Source: Orbus hercynius
Lineage (GTDB): Bacteria > Pseudomonadota > Gammaproteobacteria > Enterobacterales > Orbaceae
DNA length: 64,000 bases
Assembly: GCF_003634275.1 (NCBI RefSeq)
Contig: NZ_RBWY01000001.1
Location: 865,955-929,954 of the forward strand
Direction of reading: 5' to 3'
The number at the start of each line of letters is the position of its first letter. Position 1 is the first letter of the stretch. Positions 49,241-60,522 of this stretch are shown piece by piece. A model generated the notes under the pieces. The model ran no database searches. It was not told where the DNA came from and saw nothing but the letters and a program-made list of their open reading frames with translations. Made by a program: the position numbers and the translations under genes.

Positions 49241-50322
49241 GAATCTTGATCCGATAATGCTGCTAATTGATCAGCTTGGTATTCCTGAACAATAGGATCA
49301 ACAAGCATTTCAAGTTTACCTTCCATCACCTCATCTAAGCGATAGATGGTTAAATTAATACGGTGATCCGTCACGCGTCCTTGCGGATAATTGTAGGTTC
49401 GAATCCGGTCTGAACGATCACCAGAACCAAGTAGATTACGTCTTGTTGAGGCCTCCTCTTGCTGACGTTTTTGCCGCTCAGCATCTTGAATACGCGCAGC
49501 TAATACCGACATCGCTTTGGCTTTATTTTTATGCTGAGAACGTTCATCTTGGCACTCAACCACAATGCCCGTTGGAATATGGGTGATTCGAATCGCCGAA
49601 TCGGTGGTATTAACGTGCTGTCCTCCCGCCCCCGAAGAGCGGAACGTATCAATACGTAAATCAGCCGGATTGATTTCCGGTAAATCCGCTTCAGGCACTT
49701 CTGGTAACACCGCAATAGTACAAGCAGATGTGTGAATTCGGCCTTGAGATTCGGTTTCGGGCACACGCTGAACTCGGTGACCACCTGACTCAAACTTTAA
49801 GTTACCATACACACCATCACCACTGACCAGCAAAATGACCTCTTTATAACCGCCGTGCTCGCCATCATTTGAACTCATAATTTCAGTGCGCCAACGTTTT
49901 GACTCAGCATACTTGGTGTACATTCTGGCTAGATCACCGGCAAAAATAGCCGCTTCATCCCCCCCGGTTCCTGCACGAATTTCAAGGAAACAGTTATATT
50001 CATCATTCGGATCTTTAGGTAATAATAGAACTTGCAGCTGACTTTCTTGATGCTCGATTTTGGCTTTCGCTTCATCGAGCTCTTCTTGTGCCATTTCGCC
50101 CATTTCTGGATCAGATAGCATCATTTTAGCCGTTTCTATATCCTCTTGAGTGGTTTTCCACTGTTCGAAACATTTTACCACATCAGTCAGCTGAGCATAC
50201 TCTTTCGACAACGCTCTAAAGCGATCTTGCTCGGCAATCACACTAGGATCAGACAATAATGCTTGTACTTCTTCAAATCGTTCTTGTAGTGCTTCTAATT
50301 TGGCAATAATTGAGGGTTTCAT
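49237..50322 (-). CDS. prfA: Peptide chain release factor 1
   Basis: A 361-residue factor that ends translation at UAA and UAG. The GGQ motif lies in [18 protein letters not shown], and [12 protein letters not shown] and [20 protein letters not shown] are conserved. The frame is open 10 residues further to ATG 50352, but the family start is [12 protein letters not shown]. It lies 82 bases after hemA. Confidence 0.96.
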
Positions 50323-50404
50323 ATAAAGGGGGTACCTTTTTAATAGAGTCATTCAGTAAAATAAAAATTGTATAAAAAAGTCAAACTGCTCGGCATTAGT
50401 GATG

Positions 50405-51688
50405 CTAATGCTCTTTTAGTCCAAGCCCATCACTTAATACTTTTAGGCAGTCACAACAATCCATTGATGCCGCATGAAGTAAAGTTTGGGTTGGGGCATG
50501 AATTAATCGATTGGTCAGCTGATGCGATAATTTGCTCAGTACCTCATCAATATCAGCGCCTTGCTTAAGTGCCGAAATCGCTTTATCGGTCAGTTCTAGT
50601 TTAATTGTCTCGGCATTTTCACGATATTGCTTAATTAAGTCGACGGCATTACGTGAGCGTAACCATTCCATAAAAACTTCAGCTTCTTCTTGAATAATGT
50701 ATTCGGCCTCTGTTGCGGCAATCGCTCGCTGCTCAAGGTTAGATTGAACAGTTTTTTGTAAATCATCAAGGGTAAACAAATTGACGCCATCAAGTTCAGC
50801 GATTTCCGCTTCAATATCTCGTGGCACAGCTAAATCAATAAATAACATTTGATTATCAACCGCGGCTTGTTTACGCATGGCAATCGAACGCTCCACCATC
50901 CCTTTACCGATGATTGGTAACGGACTGGCTGTTGAACTAATCACAATATCCACATCTTTTAAGCGCACCGCGATATCGGGTAGAGCAATAATTTCAGCGT
51001 CCATCAAATTTGCTAATTTTAATGCTTTTTCACGGGTACGATTTGCCACAATAATTTTACTAAAACTATGCGGTTTAAGGTAGCGAGCAATGAGTTCAAT
51101 GGTTTCACCCGCGCCAACAAGCATAATGCTTAACGATGATGCACACTGAAACAAATCACGGGCAATTAAGCAAGCCGAGTACGCAACTGACGCACTATTT
51201 GAACCAATATTCGTTTCGGTCCTAACTCGCTTAGCAACATGAAAAATACGCTGAAAGAGTTTTTCAAGTTCACTTGATAAGCACTGATTTTGGTGTGAAT
51301 AACCATAAGCCTGTTTAACTTGCCCCAGAATTTGTGACTCACCGAGTATCATGGAATCAATACCGCTAGCAACGCGCATAAGGTGCTCAGCCGTTGCTTT
51401 ACCATCATACCAATAAAGGGAATCTTGATAATCACTGAGGGTAATGTGGTGATATTGACTTAACCACTCTTCGACCGAAACTTTGATACGCGGCAAATCA
51501 GTTAAATGCTCATAACTGACATAAATTTCAGTACGATTACACGTAGACAAAATCACACAGCCATTTAGCAATGGATGTTGATATAAGCTATATAGCGCGC
51601 CATCAATAGTATCAGGAGAAAAAGCGATTTTTTCCCGTAATGCGACAGGTGCTGTTTTATGGTTAATACCCAGTATTGCGATAGACAT
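50405..51688 (-). CDS. hemA: Glutamyl-tRNA reductase
   Basis: A 427-residue enzyme for the first step of C5-type tetrapyrrole synthesis, reducing Glu-tRNA to glutamate semialdehyde. The catalytic Cys is in ILSTCNRTEIY; GESQILGQVKQAY, VGAGETIELIARYL and DLAVPRDIE are conserved. It is first in the hemA-prfA-prmC-kdsA run and divergent from lolB. Confidence 0.96.
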   Translation of the reverse strand: MSIAILGINHKTAPVALREKIAFSPDTIDGALYSLYQHPLLNGCVILSTCNRTEIYVSYEHLTDLPRIKVSVEEWLSQYHHITLSDYQDSLYWYDGKATAEHLMRVASGIDSMILGESQILGQVKQAYGYSHQNQCLSSELEKLFQRIFHVAKRVRTETNIGSNSASVAYSACLIARDLFQCASSLSIMLVGAGETIELIARYLKPHSFSKIIVANRTREKALKLANLMDAEIIALPDIAVRLKDVDIVISSTASPLPIIGKGMVERSIAMRKQAAVDNQMLFIDLAVPRDIEAEIAELDGVNLFTLDDLQKTVQSNLEQRAIAATEAEYIIQEEAEVFMEWLRSRNAVDLIKQYRENAETIKLELTDKAISALKQGADIDEVLSKLSHQLTNRLIHAPTQTLLHAASMDCCDCLKVLSDGLGLKEH

Positions 51689-51864
51689 TGCTCAATGATT
51701 TCTTTATTTAGATTAAAACGACAATCTTATCTATTATTGTGACCAATTATACACAAAAAAAGTGAAAAGGTTAACAGCTTCACACGGTGAAATACAATTG
51801 ATTCCCTTGTTTGCAACTATTGGTTATAATAAAGGCTATGATTTTCATAAATAGTGAAAGAATA

Positions 51865-52491
51865 ATGCGTCTATTTTCTTACGGTTATCGTGCCATTGTC
51901 ATGTTATTGATTGGCGCTTTACTGGTTGCCTGTGCCAATCAACCTAATGAACAAAGTCAACAGCTGGCGAATAAATCACATCAAGCCGCTTTATCCCAGC
52001 TCATCAACTATCAAGCGACCGGCAGCTTATCTTATATTACCGATAGTACCAAATATTATGGCCGCTTTTTTATCAATCAGATTTCAGACAATCAATATCA
52101 ATTAAAATTAACTACGCCGGTTGGTACCTCAATTTTCTCATTAACCGTTACCCCTTATTTAGCTGAGCTAACTGATCGTAATGGTAAAAAATATACTGAT
52201 GAGAATGTTGAACGCTTAGTCGCCAAACTAACTGGAATGAATATCCCATTCAAATCATTACACAATTGGTTTAAAGGTGTATCAGATAACCCAAGCAAAG
52301 ATATTCTTGATAGCAAAGGACGACTCAGTAAAACAATGTTGATGCAAGATAATCAAACCTGGTTAATGACTATCACCAAATATGATACTTACTCGTTTGC
52401 CAATAAAACGATTGATTTGCCGGCAGTCATTGAACTCACTAATCAGCAAAATCAGCTGAAAATGACCATTAATAATTGGAAACTCAATTAA
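51865..52491 (+). CDS. lolB: Outer-membrane lipoprotein receptor LolB
   Basis: A 208-residue lipoprotein that takes lipoproteins from LolA and inserts them into the outer membrane. The signal ends in the lipobox LLVAC. Downstream SYITDSTKYYGRFFINQ and PVGTSIFSLTVTP belong to the LolB barrel. The open frame reaches 51811, but the ATG at 51865 is preferred: GAAAGA precedes it and the signal peptide then has normal size. ispE starts 1 base after its stop. Confidence 0.9.
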   Translation: MRLFSYGYRAIVMLLIGALLVACANQPNEQSQQLANKSHQAALSQLINYQATGSLSYITDSTKYYGRFFINQISDNQYQLKLTTPVGTSIFSLTVTPYLAELTDRNGKKYTDENVERLVAKLTGMNIPFKSLHNWFKGVSDNPSKDILDSKGRLSKTMLMQDNQTWLMTITKYDTYSFANKTIDLPAVIELTNQQNQLKMTINNWKLN

Positions 52492-52492
52492 T

Positions 52493-53341
52493 ATGTGTGA
52501 TAAACGCGCCTGGTTATCACCGGCTAAATTAAATCTATTTTTGTATATCACTGGTCGCCGTGCTGATGGTTATCACAATTTACAAACCCTATTCCAGTTT
52601 ATCGATTATAGTGATTCGCTCTATTTTGACCGTCGGCAAGACGATAAAATTTGCTTACAAACCGAGTTTACTCTCGTGCCACACGACGACAATTTAATTA
52701 TCAAATCAGCAAACATGTTACTTACTTATATGCGGCAAAGCCAAGCTGATTTTCGTCCGCCTTTCGGTATCGATATTACGATTGATAAAAAATTACCGAT
52801 GGGTGGCGGCTTAGGTGGCGGCTCATCCAATGCGGCAACCACCCTAATTGCCTTGAATCAGCTCTGGCAACTTGGATTGTCTACGCCGGTTTTAATGCAA
52901 ATTGGCCAAAAACTTGGCGCCGATGTACCCATTTTTATTTTTGGTCTCAGTGCTTTTGCGCAAGGTATTGGTGATGAGCTAGTGGCTATTGATGTGCCAG
53001 AAAAATGGTACTTGGTGGTCAAGCCAAATGTCGAAATTGCCACAGCCAAAATTTTTAATGCACCCAGTTTGAAACGTGACAGCGTCACTAGAAGAATTGA
53101 TGAATTGCTCACAACGCCATTTAATAATGATTGTGAACCAACCGTGCGCGCCCTTTATCCCCAAATTGATGATTTAATTAATCGATTATCTCAATTTGCG
53201 CCAACGCGCTTAACCGGCACCGGCTCATGTATTTTTAGTGAATGTAATACACAAGAGCAAGCTATGCAGCTACAGCAGCACCTTGCTGGCGAGGATGTTG
53301 TATGCTTTATCGCCAAAGGCATCAATCAATTATGCCGCTAA
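52493..53341 (+). CDS. ispE: 4-diphosphocytidyl-2-C-methyl-D-erythritol kinase
   Basis: A 282-residue GHMP kinase of the MEP isoprenoid pathway. SPAKLNLFLYITGRRADGYH at the N-terminus and the ATP loop PMGGGLGGGSSNAATTL are diagnostic; LTGTGSCIF is the third motif. It is coupled to lolB. The prs gene that follows ispE in E. coli is not here. Confidence 0.96.
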   Translation: MCDKRAWLSPAKLNLFLYITGRRADGYHNLQTLFQFIDYSDSLYFDRRQDDKICLQTEFTLVPHDDNLIIKSANMLLTYMRQSQADFRPPFGIDITIDKKLPMGGGLGGGSSNAATTLIALNQLWQLGLSTPVLMQIGQKLGADVPIFIFGLSAFAQGIGDELVAIDVPEKWYLVVKPNVEIATAKIFNAPSLKRDSVTRRIDELLTTPFNNDCEPTVRALYPQIDDLINRLSQFAPTRLTGTGSCIFSECNTQEQAMQLQQHLAGEDVVCFIAKGINQLCR

Positions 53342-53501
53342 TGCGCTATTTTATGCATTGCCATGCTAAACATAACAACTCACTGAACTAGCAATGGATA
53401 ACGCGCTTTGTGATTTTTTAATTAACCTTTATACTGCTTACCATTAAAGATAGCGTGAATAATAGCGCGCTATGCAATATCACTATGTCAAAGAGAATAC
53501 T

Positions 53502-54245
53502 ATGCAAAAAAGAATTATCGCCATTGCGAGTCTGCTGTTGCCCTATTATGTGATGGCTTCAGCGCAAGATAATGGTATTGGTGTCAGTGGATCGTGGACG
53601 CAATCACCTTATGTCGGTAAAAGTACTGATTTTTCACTCATGCCATTAATTAATTATGACTCAAAATATCTGTTTATTTCAGGGACGTCTGGTGGTGTCC
53701 ACGTTTGGCAAGATGGCAATCAACAGGTAGATATCACCCTTGATTATCAATCACTAGGACTTAAACCATCCGATAGTGATGATGTTAGAGTTAAACAACT
53801 TGACCGCCGTAAATCGACCCTATTAAGCGGGGTCGCTTACACGCTGACAACCGCCTATGGTCAGTTTTCTGGCGAAGTGGCAGCCGATGTGCTTGATAAT
53901 AGCAATACCGTTTCGGTTGATTTGGAATATGCCGCTTATGCGCAATTAACTAATAAGTTGGCCATCATCCCACAGTTAGGTGTGACATGGTTTAATAGCT
54001 CGCATAACCGGTATTATTACGGCGTGAGTGAACAAGAATCCTTACGTAGTGGTTTATCCACTTACCGACCACATAGTGGCGTAACGCCATATGCCACCTT
54101 GACGGCAACTTATGACTTCACCAGTAAGTGGTCAGCAGTATTTGAATATGATTTCATCTTGTTAGGTAACCAAGTCAAATCAAGTCCGATTGTTAACCGT
54201 TCAAATACCAGCGAAATTACCGCCGGTATTATGTATGCATTCTAA
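53502..54245 (+). CDS. MipA/OmpV-family outer-membrane protein
   Basis: A 247-residue beta-barrel protein with a signal peptide (MQKRIIAIASLLLPYYVMASA) and a last strand ending in Phe (ITAGIMYAF). GIGVSGSWTQSPYVGKSTDF, PLINYDSKYLFIS and TLTATYDFTSKWS match the MipA/OmpV family, linked to porin function or murein scaffold assembly. The open frame starts at 53472, but the ATG at 53502 gives a proper signal peptide. Confidence 0.85.
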   Translation: MQKRIIAIASLLLPYYVMASAQDNGIGVSGSWTQSPYVGKSTDFSLMPLINYDSKYLFISGTSGGVHVWQDGNQQVDITLDYQSLGLKPSDSDDVRVKQLDRRKSTLLSGVAYTLTTAYGQFSGEVAADVLDNSNTVSVDLEYAAYAQLTNKLAIIPQLGVTWFNSSHNRYYYGVSEQESLRSGLSTYRPHSGVTPYATLTATYDFTSKWSAVFEYDFILLGNQVKSSPIVNRSNTSEITAGIMYAF

Positions 54246-54255
54246 TTAACACGTA

Positions 54256-54290
54256 GGAGAATAAAAATACCTTACCGGTTTTTATTCTCC
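54256..54290 (+). terminator. Long hairpin after the MipA-family gene
   Basis: GGAGAATAAAAA pairs perfectly with TTTTTATTCTCC around an 11-base loop. No T-run follows outside the stem. Confidence 0.6.
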
Positions 54291-54632
54291 TCACCGGCCG
54301 ACTCATATTACCCGTTATGTAAACAACAACCGTTTACTTTGTGATCATAACACCTTATCAACTATGCACGGTTTTACACATTTTCTGGTAATAAACCTGT
54401 TTATAACCCAGATTTATTTAATAAAGTCAAAAGACTAGCTAAAAGGTTAAATTTTAACTACTAAAAAAAATCACCGATCTTGACCGCACAAGGCTTGACA
54501 ACGCTATTTTTATACCTTGTTTAGCATCAATAATATTGCCAATATGCGCAACTGCATGACAATTAAAGATGACTCAATTATCACATCGCGTATCCATAGC
54601 GGTGTATAACGACCAAATAACCTAACGCGTGA
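54291..54632. other. Gene-free stretch
   Basis: About 340 AT-rich bases lie between the hairpin and the entericidin gene. I found no credible open frame, RNA gene or clear promoter. Confidence 0.5.
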
Positions 54633-54773
54633 TTATAGAGCGCTTTTAACATCATCTGCCGCTTTGGTGATCGTGCTGCCGCCGTCTTGGATATCTTCGC
54701 CAGCACCAGCAATCGTGTTACAACCCGATAAAAATACCAACGATGTAACTAATATAACAATCATTTTTTTCAT
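54633..54773 (-). CDS. ecnB: Entericidin-type small lipoprotein
   Basis: A 46-residue protein beginning MKKMIVILVTSLVFLSGCNT, with lipobox LSGC, then GAGEDIQDGGSTITKAADDV. The pattern (N-T-x-x-G-x-G-x-D-I-x-x-G-G-x-x-I-x-x-A-A) is that of the EcnA/EcnB entericidins, small inner- or outer-membrane lipoproteins linked to stationary-phase lysis in E. coli. AGGTGG lies 8-9 bases ahead of the ATG. The ecnA/ecnB distinction cannot be made; no second copy is next to it, so the antidote/toxin pair is not seen. Confidence 0.85.
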   Translation of the reverse strand: MKKMIVILVTSLVFLSGCNTIAGAGEDIQDGGSTITKAADDVKSAL

Positions 54774-55049
54774 AATGTAATCCACCTATTTAACGATAAT
54801 ATTCCGGCGTATCTTCACAAACTCGCGCCTAAGTCACAATCAAATTTATGCGCTTTAACATATTTTTAACTTAATTTTTTAACTGCGAATGGCCGCATAG
54901 CTACGCTCTTCTCGACGATGTGTTGAAATTAGCTCGGTATGATAAATCATCCTTGATTGACAGTTTAAGCCACCGTCATTGAATAAACAGCAATAGCGCC
55001 AAACGCAGCAAGATTAGGTAAATAACAATTGGGATAAATCCTAGATAAC
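54774..55049. other. Gene-free stretch with the entericidin promoter region
   Basis: About 275 bases between the entericidin start and the guaA terminator. The minus-strand promoter of the entericidin gene should lie here, but no convincing boxes were fixed. No gene was seen. Confidence 0.45.
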
Positions 55050-55053
55050 AAAA

Positions 55054-55084
55054 AAGCCAGCTATCATCATGATAAAGCTGGCTT
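55054..55084 (-). terminator. Terminator of guaA
   Basis: AAGCCAGCT pairs with AGCTGGCTT; on the minus strand the stem runs into six T. It lies 37 bases after the guaA stop. Confidence 0.85.
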
Positions 55085-55120
55085 CTTTAGTTATTTTAAA
55101 CGGTTTACAACGCTAGTGCA

Positions 55121-56704
55121 TTATTCCCACTCAATGGTTGCAGGCGGTTTACCACTAATATCATACACCACACGCGAGATACCATTCACTTCGTTAATGA
55201 TACGATTTGATACGCGGCCTAAGAATTCATATGGTAAATGTGCCCAATGTGCCGTCATAAAGTCAACAGTTTCAACCGCACGTAACGAGACAACCCAGTC
55301 GTATTTACGTCCATCACCCATTACACCAACCGAACGCACCGGTAAAAATACCGTGAAAGCTTGGCTGACTTTATGGTAAAGATCGGCTTTGTAGAGTTCT
55401 TCAATAAAAATCGCATCGGCTTGACGCAGTAAATCACAAAACTCTTTTTTCACTTCACCCAGTACGCGAACGCCAAGGCCTGGTCCTGGGAATGGATGAC
55501 GATATAGCATATCGTAAGGTAAGCCTAGCTCTAATCCTATCTTACGCACTTCATCTTTAAATAGCTCACGTAATGGCTCGACTAAGCCCATTTTCATATC
55601 TTCTGGTAAACCGCCCACATTATGGTGTGATTTAATCACATGCGCTTTACCAGTATCTGCCGCCGCTGATTCAATCACATCAGGGTAAATGGTGCCTTGT
55701 GCTAACCATTTGACATCTTTAAGTTTGGTCGCTTCTTCATCAAAGACTGCCACAAACTCACGGCCAATGATTTTACGTTTCGCTTCTGGTTCAGCTTCAC
55801 CTTTTAATGCACTCATAAAGCGCTCTTCGGCATTGACAGCAATGATATTCAGGCCAAATTTATCGCCAAACATATCCATCACTTGCTGCGCTTCGTTTAA
55901 ACGCAATAAACCATGGTCAACAAAGACACACGTTAATTGATCGCCAATTGCTTGATGTAATAATAGTGCCGTCACCGATGAATCAACCCCACCAGATAAA
56001 CCTAATAGCACTTTATCTTTACCGACTTTTTGTTTAATTCTGGCTATCGCATCAGTAATAATTGACGATGGTGTCCAGAGTTTTTCACAATGACAAATAT
56101 CAATCACAAAACGCTGTAATAGTTCTAAACCTTTCACAGTATGTGTCACTTCCGGGTGGAATTGCACGCCATAAAATTGTTTTTCATCATTGGCCATAAT
56201 CGCAAACGGACAAGTCTCAGTGCGGCCAACAACTTTGAAGTTATCGGGAATCGCGGTCACTTTATCACCGTGGCTCATCCAAACATCAAGCTCATCAATA
56301 CCCGCGTTATTTTTGCTATCAAAGATACCATCGGTTAAGCGTGATGAATTCACTAGCTCAACTTTGGCATAACCAAACTCACGCTGATTTGAAGCTGTGA
56401 CTTTACCACCTTCACCAAGCTGGACTGCCATCGTTTGCATGCCGTAGCAAATCCCTAACACCGGCACACCCGCCTTAAAGACGTATTCCGGTGCTCTTGG
56501 GCTATTTGCTTCAGTCGTACTTTCTGGGCTACCTGACAAAATAATCCCTTTAGGATTAAACTGTTTGATTTTCTCTTCAGATACATCCCATGGCCAAAGT
56601 TCACAATAAACCCCGATTTCTCGTACACGACGAGCGATCAGCTGTGTCACTTGTGAACCAAAATCAAGAATTAAAACGCGTTGTTGGTGGATGTCTTTTG
56701 TCAT
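55121..56704 (-). CDS. guaA: GMP synthase (glutamine-hydrolysing)
   Basis: A 527-residue enzyme turning XMP into GMP. The N-terminal amidotransferase has [19 protein letters not shown], the catalytic Cys in GICYGMQ and the His in HPEVTHT; the synthetase has the ATP loop [11 protein letters not shown] and [10 protein letters not shown]. The open frame begins at 56749, but the family start is MTKDIHQQR at 56704. guaB does not precede it, unlike the usual guaBA operon. Confidence 0.96.
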   Translation of the reverse strand: MTKDIHQQRVLILDFGSQVTQLIARRVREIGVYCELWPWDVSEEKIKQFNPKGIILSGSPESTTEANSPRAPEYVFKAGVPVLGICYGMQTMAVQLGEGGKVTASNQREFGYAKVELVNSSRLTDGIFDSKNNAGIDELDVWMSHGDKVTAIPDNFKVVGRTETCPFAIMANDEKQFYGVQFHPEVTHTVKGLELLQRFVIDICHCEKLWTPSSIITDAIARIKQKVGKDKVLLGLSGGVDSSVTALLLHQAIGDQLTCVFVDHGLLRLNEAQQVMDMFGDKFGLNIIAVNAEERFMSALKGEAEPEAKRKIIGREFVAVFDEEATKLKDVKWLAQGTIYPDVIESAAADTGKAHVIKSHHNVGGLPEDMKMGLVEPLRELFKDEVRKIGLELGLPYDMLYRHPFPGPGLGVRVLGEVKKEFCDLLRQADAIFIEELYKADLYHKVSQAFTVFLPVRSVGVMGDGRKYDWVVSLRAVETVDFMTAHWAHLPYEFLGRVSNRIINEVNGISRVVYDISGKPPATIEWE

Positions 56705-56785
56705 TAAAATTTTCCTAAAGCAAAATAAGTGGACTAAAATCAACATCAAAATAGATTTTTTGATTCAATTACAATTTAAAGATAT

Positions 56786-56862
56786 TTAAACATCGCATTT
56801 CATTAAAATGCGATGTTTAAAAACCCTAAATAAATATGAGGCGACATTATATCACCTCATAT
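56786..56862 (-). terminator. Tandem hairpins downstream of pta
   Basis: Two stems lie between pta and guaA: ATATGAGG/CCTCATAT (56834-56862) and a 15-base perfect stem TTAAACATCGCATTT/AAATGCGATGTTTAA (56786-56820). They follow the pta stop by 32 bases and probably end the ackA-pta transcript before guaA. Confidence 0.65.
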
Positions 56863-56894
56863 AATTAATGCTACTTCCTAACAACAGACGATTA

Positions 56895-59036
56895 TTATTG
56901 GGTAGCTTGGATCGCAGTTAATGCGATAGTATAAACGATATCGTCAACTAAAGCACCACGTGACAAGTCATTAACCGGTTTACGCATACCTTGTAACATT
57001 GGTCCGATAGAGATCAGATCCGCTGAGCGTTGTACCGCTTTATAAGTGGTATTACCGGTATTTAAGTCAGGGAAAATAAACACGGTCGCTTGACCTGCCA
57101 CTTTAGAGTTAGGCGCTTTAGATTTAGCAACATCTGGCATTACCGCAGCATCGTACTGTAATGGGCCATCAATTAATAAATCAGGGCGTTTTTCTTGAGC
57201 AATACGCGTTGCTTCTTTCACTTTTTCAACATCAGCACCTTGGCCTGAATTACCTGTTGAGTAAGAGATCATCGCAACTTTTGGTTCAATACCAAACGCA
57301 ATCGCGGTATCAGCTGATTGAATAGCGATTTCAGCGAGTTCTTGCGCGTTTGGATCTGGATTAATTGCACAGTCACCATAGATATACACTTGTTCAGGCA
57401 TCAACATAAAGAAGACGGATGACACAAGTGAACTACCTGGCGCGGTTTTGATTAATTGTAATGGTGGACGAATGGTATTCGCTGTCGTGTGCACCGCACC
57501 AGACACCAAACCATCAACTTGCGCTTGCTCTAACATCATCGTACCAAGTACCACGTTATCCGCTAATTGTTCACGCGCTAAAATATCAGTCATGCCTTTA
57601 TTTTTACGTAATTCAACTAAACGTGCTACGTAGTTTTCACGAATCACTTCAGGATCTAAAATTTCAACATTTTGTCCTAACGTTACGCCTTGAGATGCGG
57701 CAACACGTTTAACTTCGTCTGGATTACCGAGTAACACACATCTTGCAATGCCACGATCCGAACAAATCGCGGCTGCTTTGATTGTTCTTGGCTCATCGCC
57801 TTCTGGTAATACGATCGTTTTTTGTGCTTTACGGGCAAGCTCAGTTAATTGATAACGAAATGCAGGTGGCGATAGACGAATACTACGTGATAGATCTTGT
57901 TCAGCTAATGAACGAATCCAAGATGAATCAATGTAGTCAGCAACAAAGTTTTGCGTCATATCAAGTCGGTCTTTATCATCAACTGGAATTTCAAGATTAA
58001 AACGTTGTAAATTAATTGAGGTTTGGAACGTATTGGTATCAACACTGAAAATTGGTAAGCCAGTATCAAACGCTTGTTTACATAAGTCATGAACATTTTT
58101 ATCAATATCATAACCGCCAGTTAATACCACCCCACCGATCTCAACGCCGTTCATAACAGCAAGTGAAATGGTCGTTAATACATCGGCACGATCGGCTGAA
58201 GTGACTAACAACGCATTAGGTATTAAATGAGAAATGATATTCGGTACGCTACGTGAACAAAATGAAATGTGTTTAATACGACGTGAACTGATTTCACCAC
58301 GGTTAATAATTTTAGCGTTAAGGTGATTGGCCATATCAATAGCACGGCATGCAGATAGATCGATATTCCATGGAATACAACCTAATACCGGTAACGGGCT
58401 ATGGGGTTTTAAATCATCAATAGTGATTTTTTCAGCATTAAATTTTGGCGTATTGGTATTATAAATATCAACCACATCAGGTCTAACAAGTGTCTGTGCA
58501 TCAAGTGGTGCATTCACTTTATTGACGATAACACCAATGATTTTTTCATTTTTGATACCGCCAAAATTGGCACGAGCGATTTCAACTTTCTCTTTTAACT
58601 GTTCTGGTTTATCGCTACCCATCCCCATAACAAACACAATTTCAGCGCCTAATGTTTTAGCGATACTAAAATTGAGTTCATTAGCAAATGGATAATGCGA
58701 ACTTGGTACGATACCTTCAACAAGTACCACTTCTGAATCTTTATTGCTTTCAGCATAAAGGGCAATAATTTCTTCCATTAACACGTCTTGTTGGTTTAAC
58801 CCTAACAATTTTTCCACATAACTCATTTTTAATGGTTTATTGGTTGGAATTGATGTGTTGCTTTGAATCAAGCTAGTTGTTTGATCAGGGCTGTCAGAAC
58901 CGAGTACTGACTGTGAAATTAACTTAAATAAACTAATCTTAACGCCTTGACGTTCCATTGCGCGAATGACACCCAAGCTAACACCCGTTAAGCCGACATT
59001 TGAGCCAGTAGGAATTAACATAATTGTACGAGCCAT
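56895..59036 (-). CDS. pta: Phosphate acetyltransferase
   Basis: A 713-residue enzyme exchanging acetyl-CoA and acetyl phosphate. It has an N-terminal P-loop/DRTGG-type regulatory domain ([20 protein letters not shown]) and a C-terminal catalytic domain ([36 protein letters not shown], then [15 protein letters not shown]). This long form is the enteric type. It follows ackA after a hairpin. Confidence 0.96.
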   Translation of the reverse strand: MARTIMLIPTGSNVGLTGVSLGVIRAMERQGVKISLFKLISQSVLGSDSPDQTTSLIQSNTSIPTNKPLKMSYVEKLLGLNQQDVLMEEIIALYAESNKDSEVVLVEGIVPSSHYPFANELNFSIAKTLGAEIVFVMGMGSDKPEQLKEKVEIARANFGGIKNEKIIGVIVNKVNAPLDAQTLVRPDVVDIYNTNTPKFNAEKITIDDLKPHSPLPVLGCIPWNIDLSACRAIDMANHLNAKIINRGEISSRRIKHISFCSRSVPNIISHLIPNALLVTSADRADVLTTISLAVMNGVEIGGVVLTGGYDIDKNVHDLCKQAFDTGLPIFSVDTNTFQTSINLQRFNLEIPVDDKDRLDMTQNFVADYIDSSWIRSLAEQDLSRSIRLSPPAFRYQLTELARKAQKTIVLPEGDEPRTIKAAAICSDRGIARCVLLGNPDEVKRVAASQGVTLGQNVEILDPEVIRENYVARLVELRKNKGMTDILAREQLADNVVLGTMMLEQAQVDGLVSGAVHTTANTIRPPLQLIKTAPGSSLVSSVFFMLMPEQVYIYGDCAINPDPNAQELAEIAIQSADTAIAFGIEPKVAMISYSTGNSGQGADVEKVKEATRIAQEKRPDLLIDGPLQYDAAVMPDVAKSKAPNSKVAGQATVFIFPDLNTGNTTYKAVQRSADLISIGPMLQGMRKPVNDLSRGALVDDIVYTIALTAIQATQ

Positions 59037-59061
59037 TGTCTATACTCCTCTATATCAATCT

Positions 59062-59088
59062 AAAAAAAACCGCCTCTTCTAGGCGGTT
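59062..59088 (-). terminator. Intrinsic terminator or attenuator between ackA and pta
   Basis: On the minus strand AACCGCCT and AGGCGGTT form an 8-base stem with a 5-base loop, followed by eight T. It sits inside the ackA-pta gap, just 11 bases after the ackA stop. It may lower pta expression relative to ackA. Confidence 0.85.
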
Positions 59089-59098
59089 GTCCTTCATA

Positions 59099-60301
59099 TT
59101 ATGCGGTTAAGCGTGCCGCATCTTGTGCAATGACGAGTTCTTCATTAGTTGGAATAACCAACGCACAACGAGTCCCTTCTTTATTAATCGCCCCACCTTT
59201 ACCAAATCGTGCAGCAAGGTTGCGCTCTTCGTCTAGTTCAAAACCAAGAATGCTTAATTTTTCCATCACTTTTTGACGAACAGCACCTGAGTTTTCACCG
59301 ATACCGCCAGTAAATACGATAGCATCAAGGCGACCATCAAGTAATACACTATAACCACCAATGTATTTCACTAAACGGTGAACAAAAACGTCTAACGCAT
59401 TGGTCGCGCCTTCGTCTTTACCGTAGTTATCTTCAACATAACGGCAATCGCTGCTCACGCCGGTTAATCCTAATAAACCTGATTGTTTATTTAATAGATT
59501 ATTGATATCAGCAACAGACATTTTTAAGTTGTCATGTAAAAAGAACATAATAGCAGGATCGATATCACCACTACGTGTCCCCATCACTAAGCCTTCTAAT
59601 GGCGTTAAGCCCATTGACGTTTCAACGCATTCACCATTTTTAACCGCCGTAATTGATGCACCATTACCTAAATGGCAAGTGATAACATTGGTTTGTTCAA
59701 CAGGTTTATTTAAAATTTTTGCAGCTTCACGGCTTACATAGAAATGGCTTGTTCCATGCGCACCATAACGACGAATAGCGTGTTTTTCATAAAGCTCTTT
59801 AGGTAGAGCATATAAATACGCTTCTTTCGGCATAGTCGTGTGAAATGCAGTATCAAATACAGCAACGTTTTTATCTTTTAAATGAGGGAAAGCGGCAAAT
59901 GCTTCTTTGATACCAATTAAATGAGCAGGATTATGTAAAGGTGCAAATGCTGCAGCATCTTCAATACCTTTTAATACAGAATTATCAATCACAACTGATT
60001 GCGTATATTTTTCACCACCATGAACAATTCGGTGACCGATTGCTTTAATATTGGCAAGCAGTTCTGGTTTTTTGCTAAAAATATTTTTAACAATAAATTG
60101 TAATGCTTGGCTGTGTGCAGCACCCGCACCGAGTGAAGCCTCAGATTTTTCACCATCTAACTTCCACTTGATTCGAGCATCAGGTAGGTTAAAACACTCA
60201 GCTAAACCAGAAATAAATTCATCACCATTTGCAGGATCGATAATGGCAAATTTTAGTGACGAACTGCCACAATTAAGAACGAGAACGAGATTGCTCGACA
60301 T
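59099..60301 (-). CDS. ackA: Acetate kinase
   Basis: A 400-residue enzyme making ATP and acetate from acetyl phosphate. [55 protein letters not shown] and [11 protein letters not shown] are the family motifs. The open frame reaches 60343; the family start is MSSNLVLVL at 60301. It leads the ackA-pta unit and is divergent from yfbV, as in E. coli. Confidence 0.96.
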   Translation of the reverse strand: MSSNLVLVLNCGSSSLKFAIIDPANGDEFISGLAECFNLPDARIKWKLDGEKSEASLGAGAAHSQALQFIVKNIFSKKPELLANIKAIGHRIVHGGEKYTQSVVIDNSVLKGIEDAAAFAPLHNPAHLIGIKEAFAAFPHLKDKNVAVFDTAFHTTMPKEAYLYALPKELYEKHAIRRYGAHGTSHFYVSREAAKILNKPVEQTNVITCHLGNGASITAVKNGECVETSMGLTPLEGLVMGTRSGDIDPAIMFFLHDNLKMSVADINNLLNKQSGLLGLTGVSSDCRYVEDNYGKDEGATNALDVFVHRLVKYIGGYSVLLDGRLDAIVFTGGIGENSGAVRQKVMEKLSILGFELDEERNLAARFGKGGAINKEGTRCALVIPTNEELVIAQDAARLTA

Positions 60302-60522
60302 AGAAAACCCTTTTTTAAAATAAAAGAAATACACCAATACCATATTGGTGATACTGTTAAAATAAAATACTTATCAATGTAGCCGATATTGGCTCATTTT
60401 ACCCAGGGATTATATTTTGATCTCTTCTATTTTTATCGTTAGAATAGAGAAAATAAAATTCCTAAAATTTGTGGGCACTATTGTAAGGCAATAAATAATT
60501 ATTGTCGAGGAATCCTCAAGCA

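Noticed and set aside
51798-51830. Promoter TTGATT with TATAAT ahead of lolB
   Set aside because: The spacing is 21 bases, too long for a normal sigma-70 promoter; the TATAAT alone may be used, but this is not certain.
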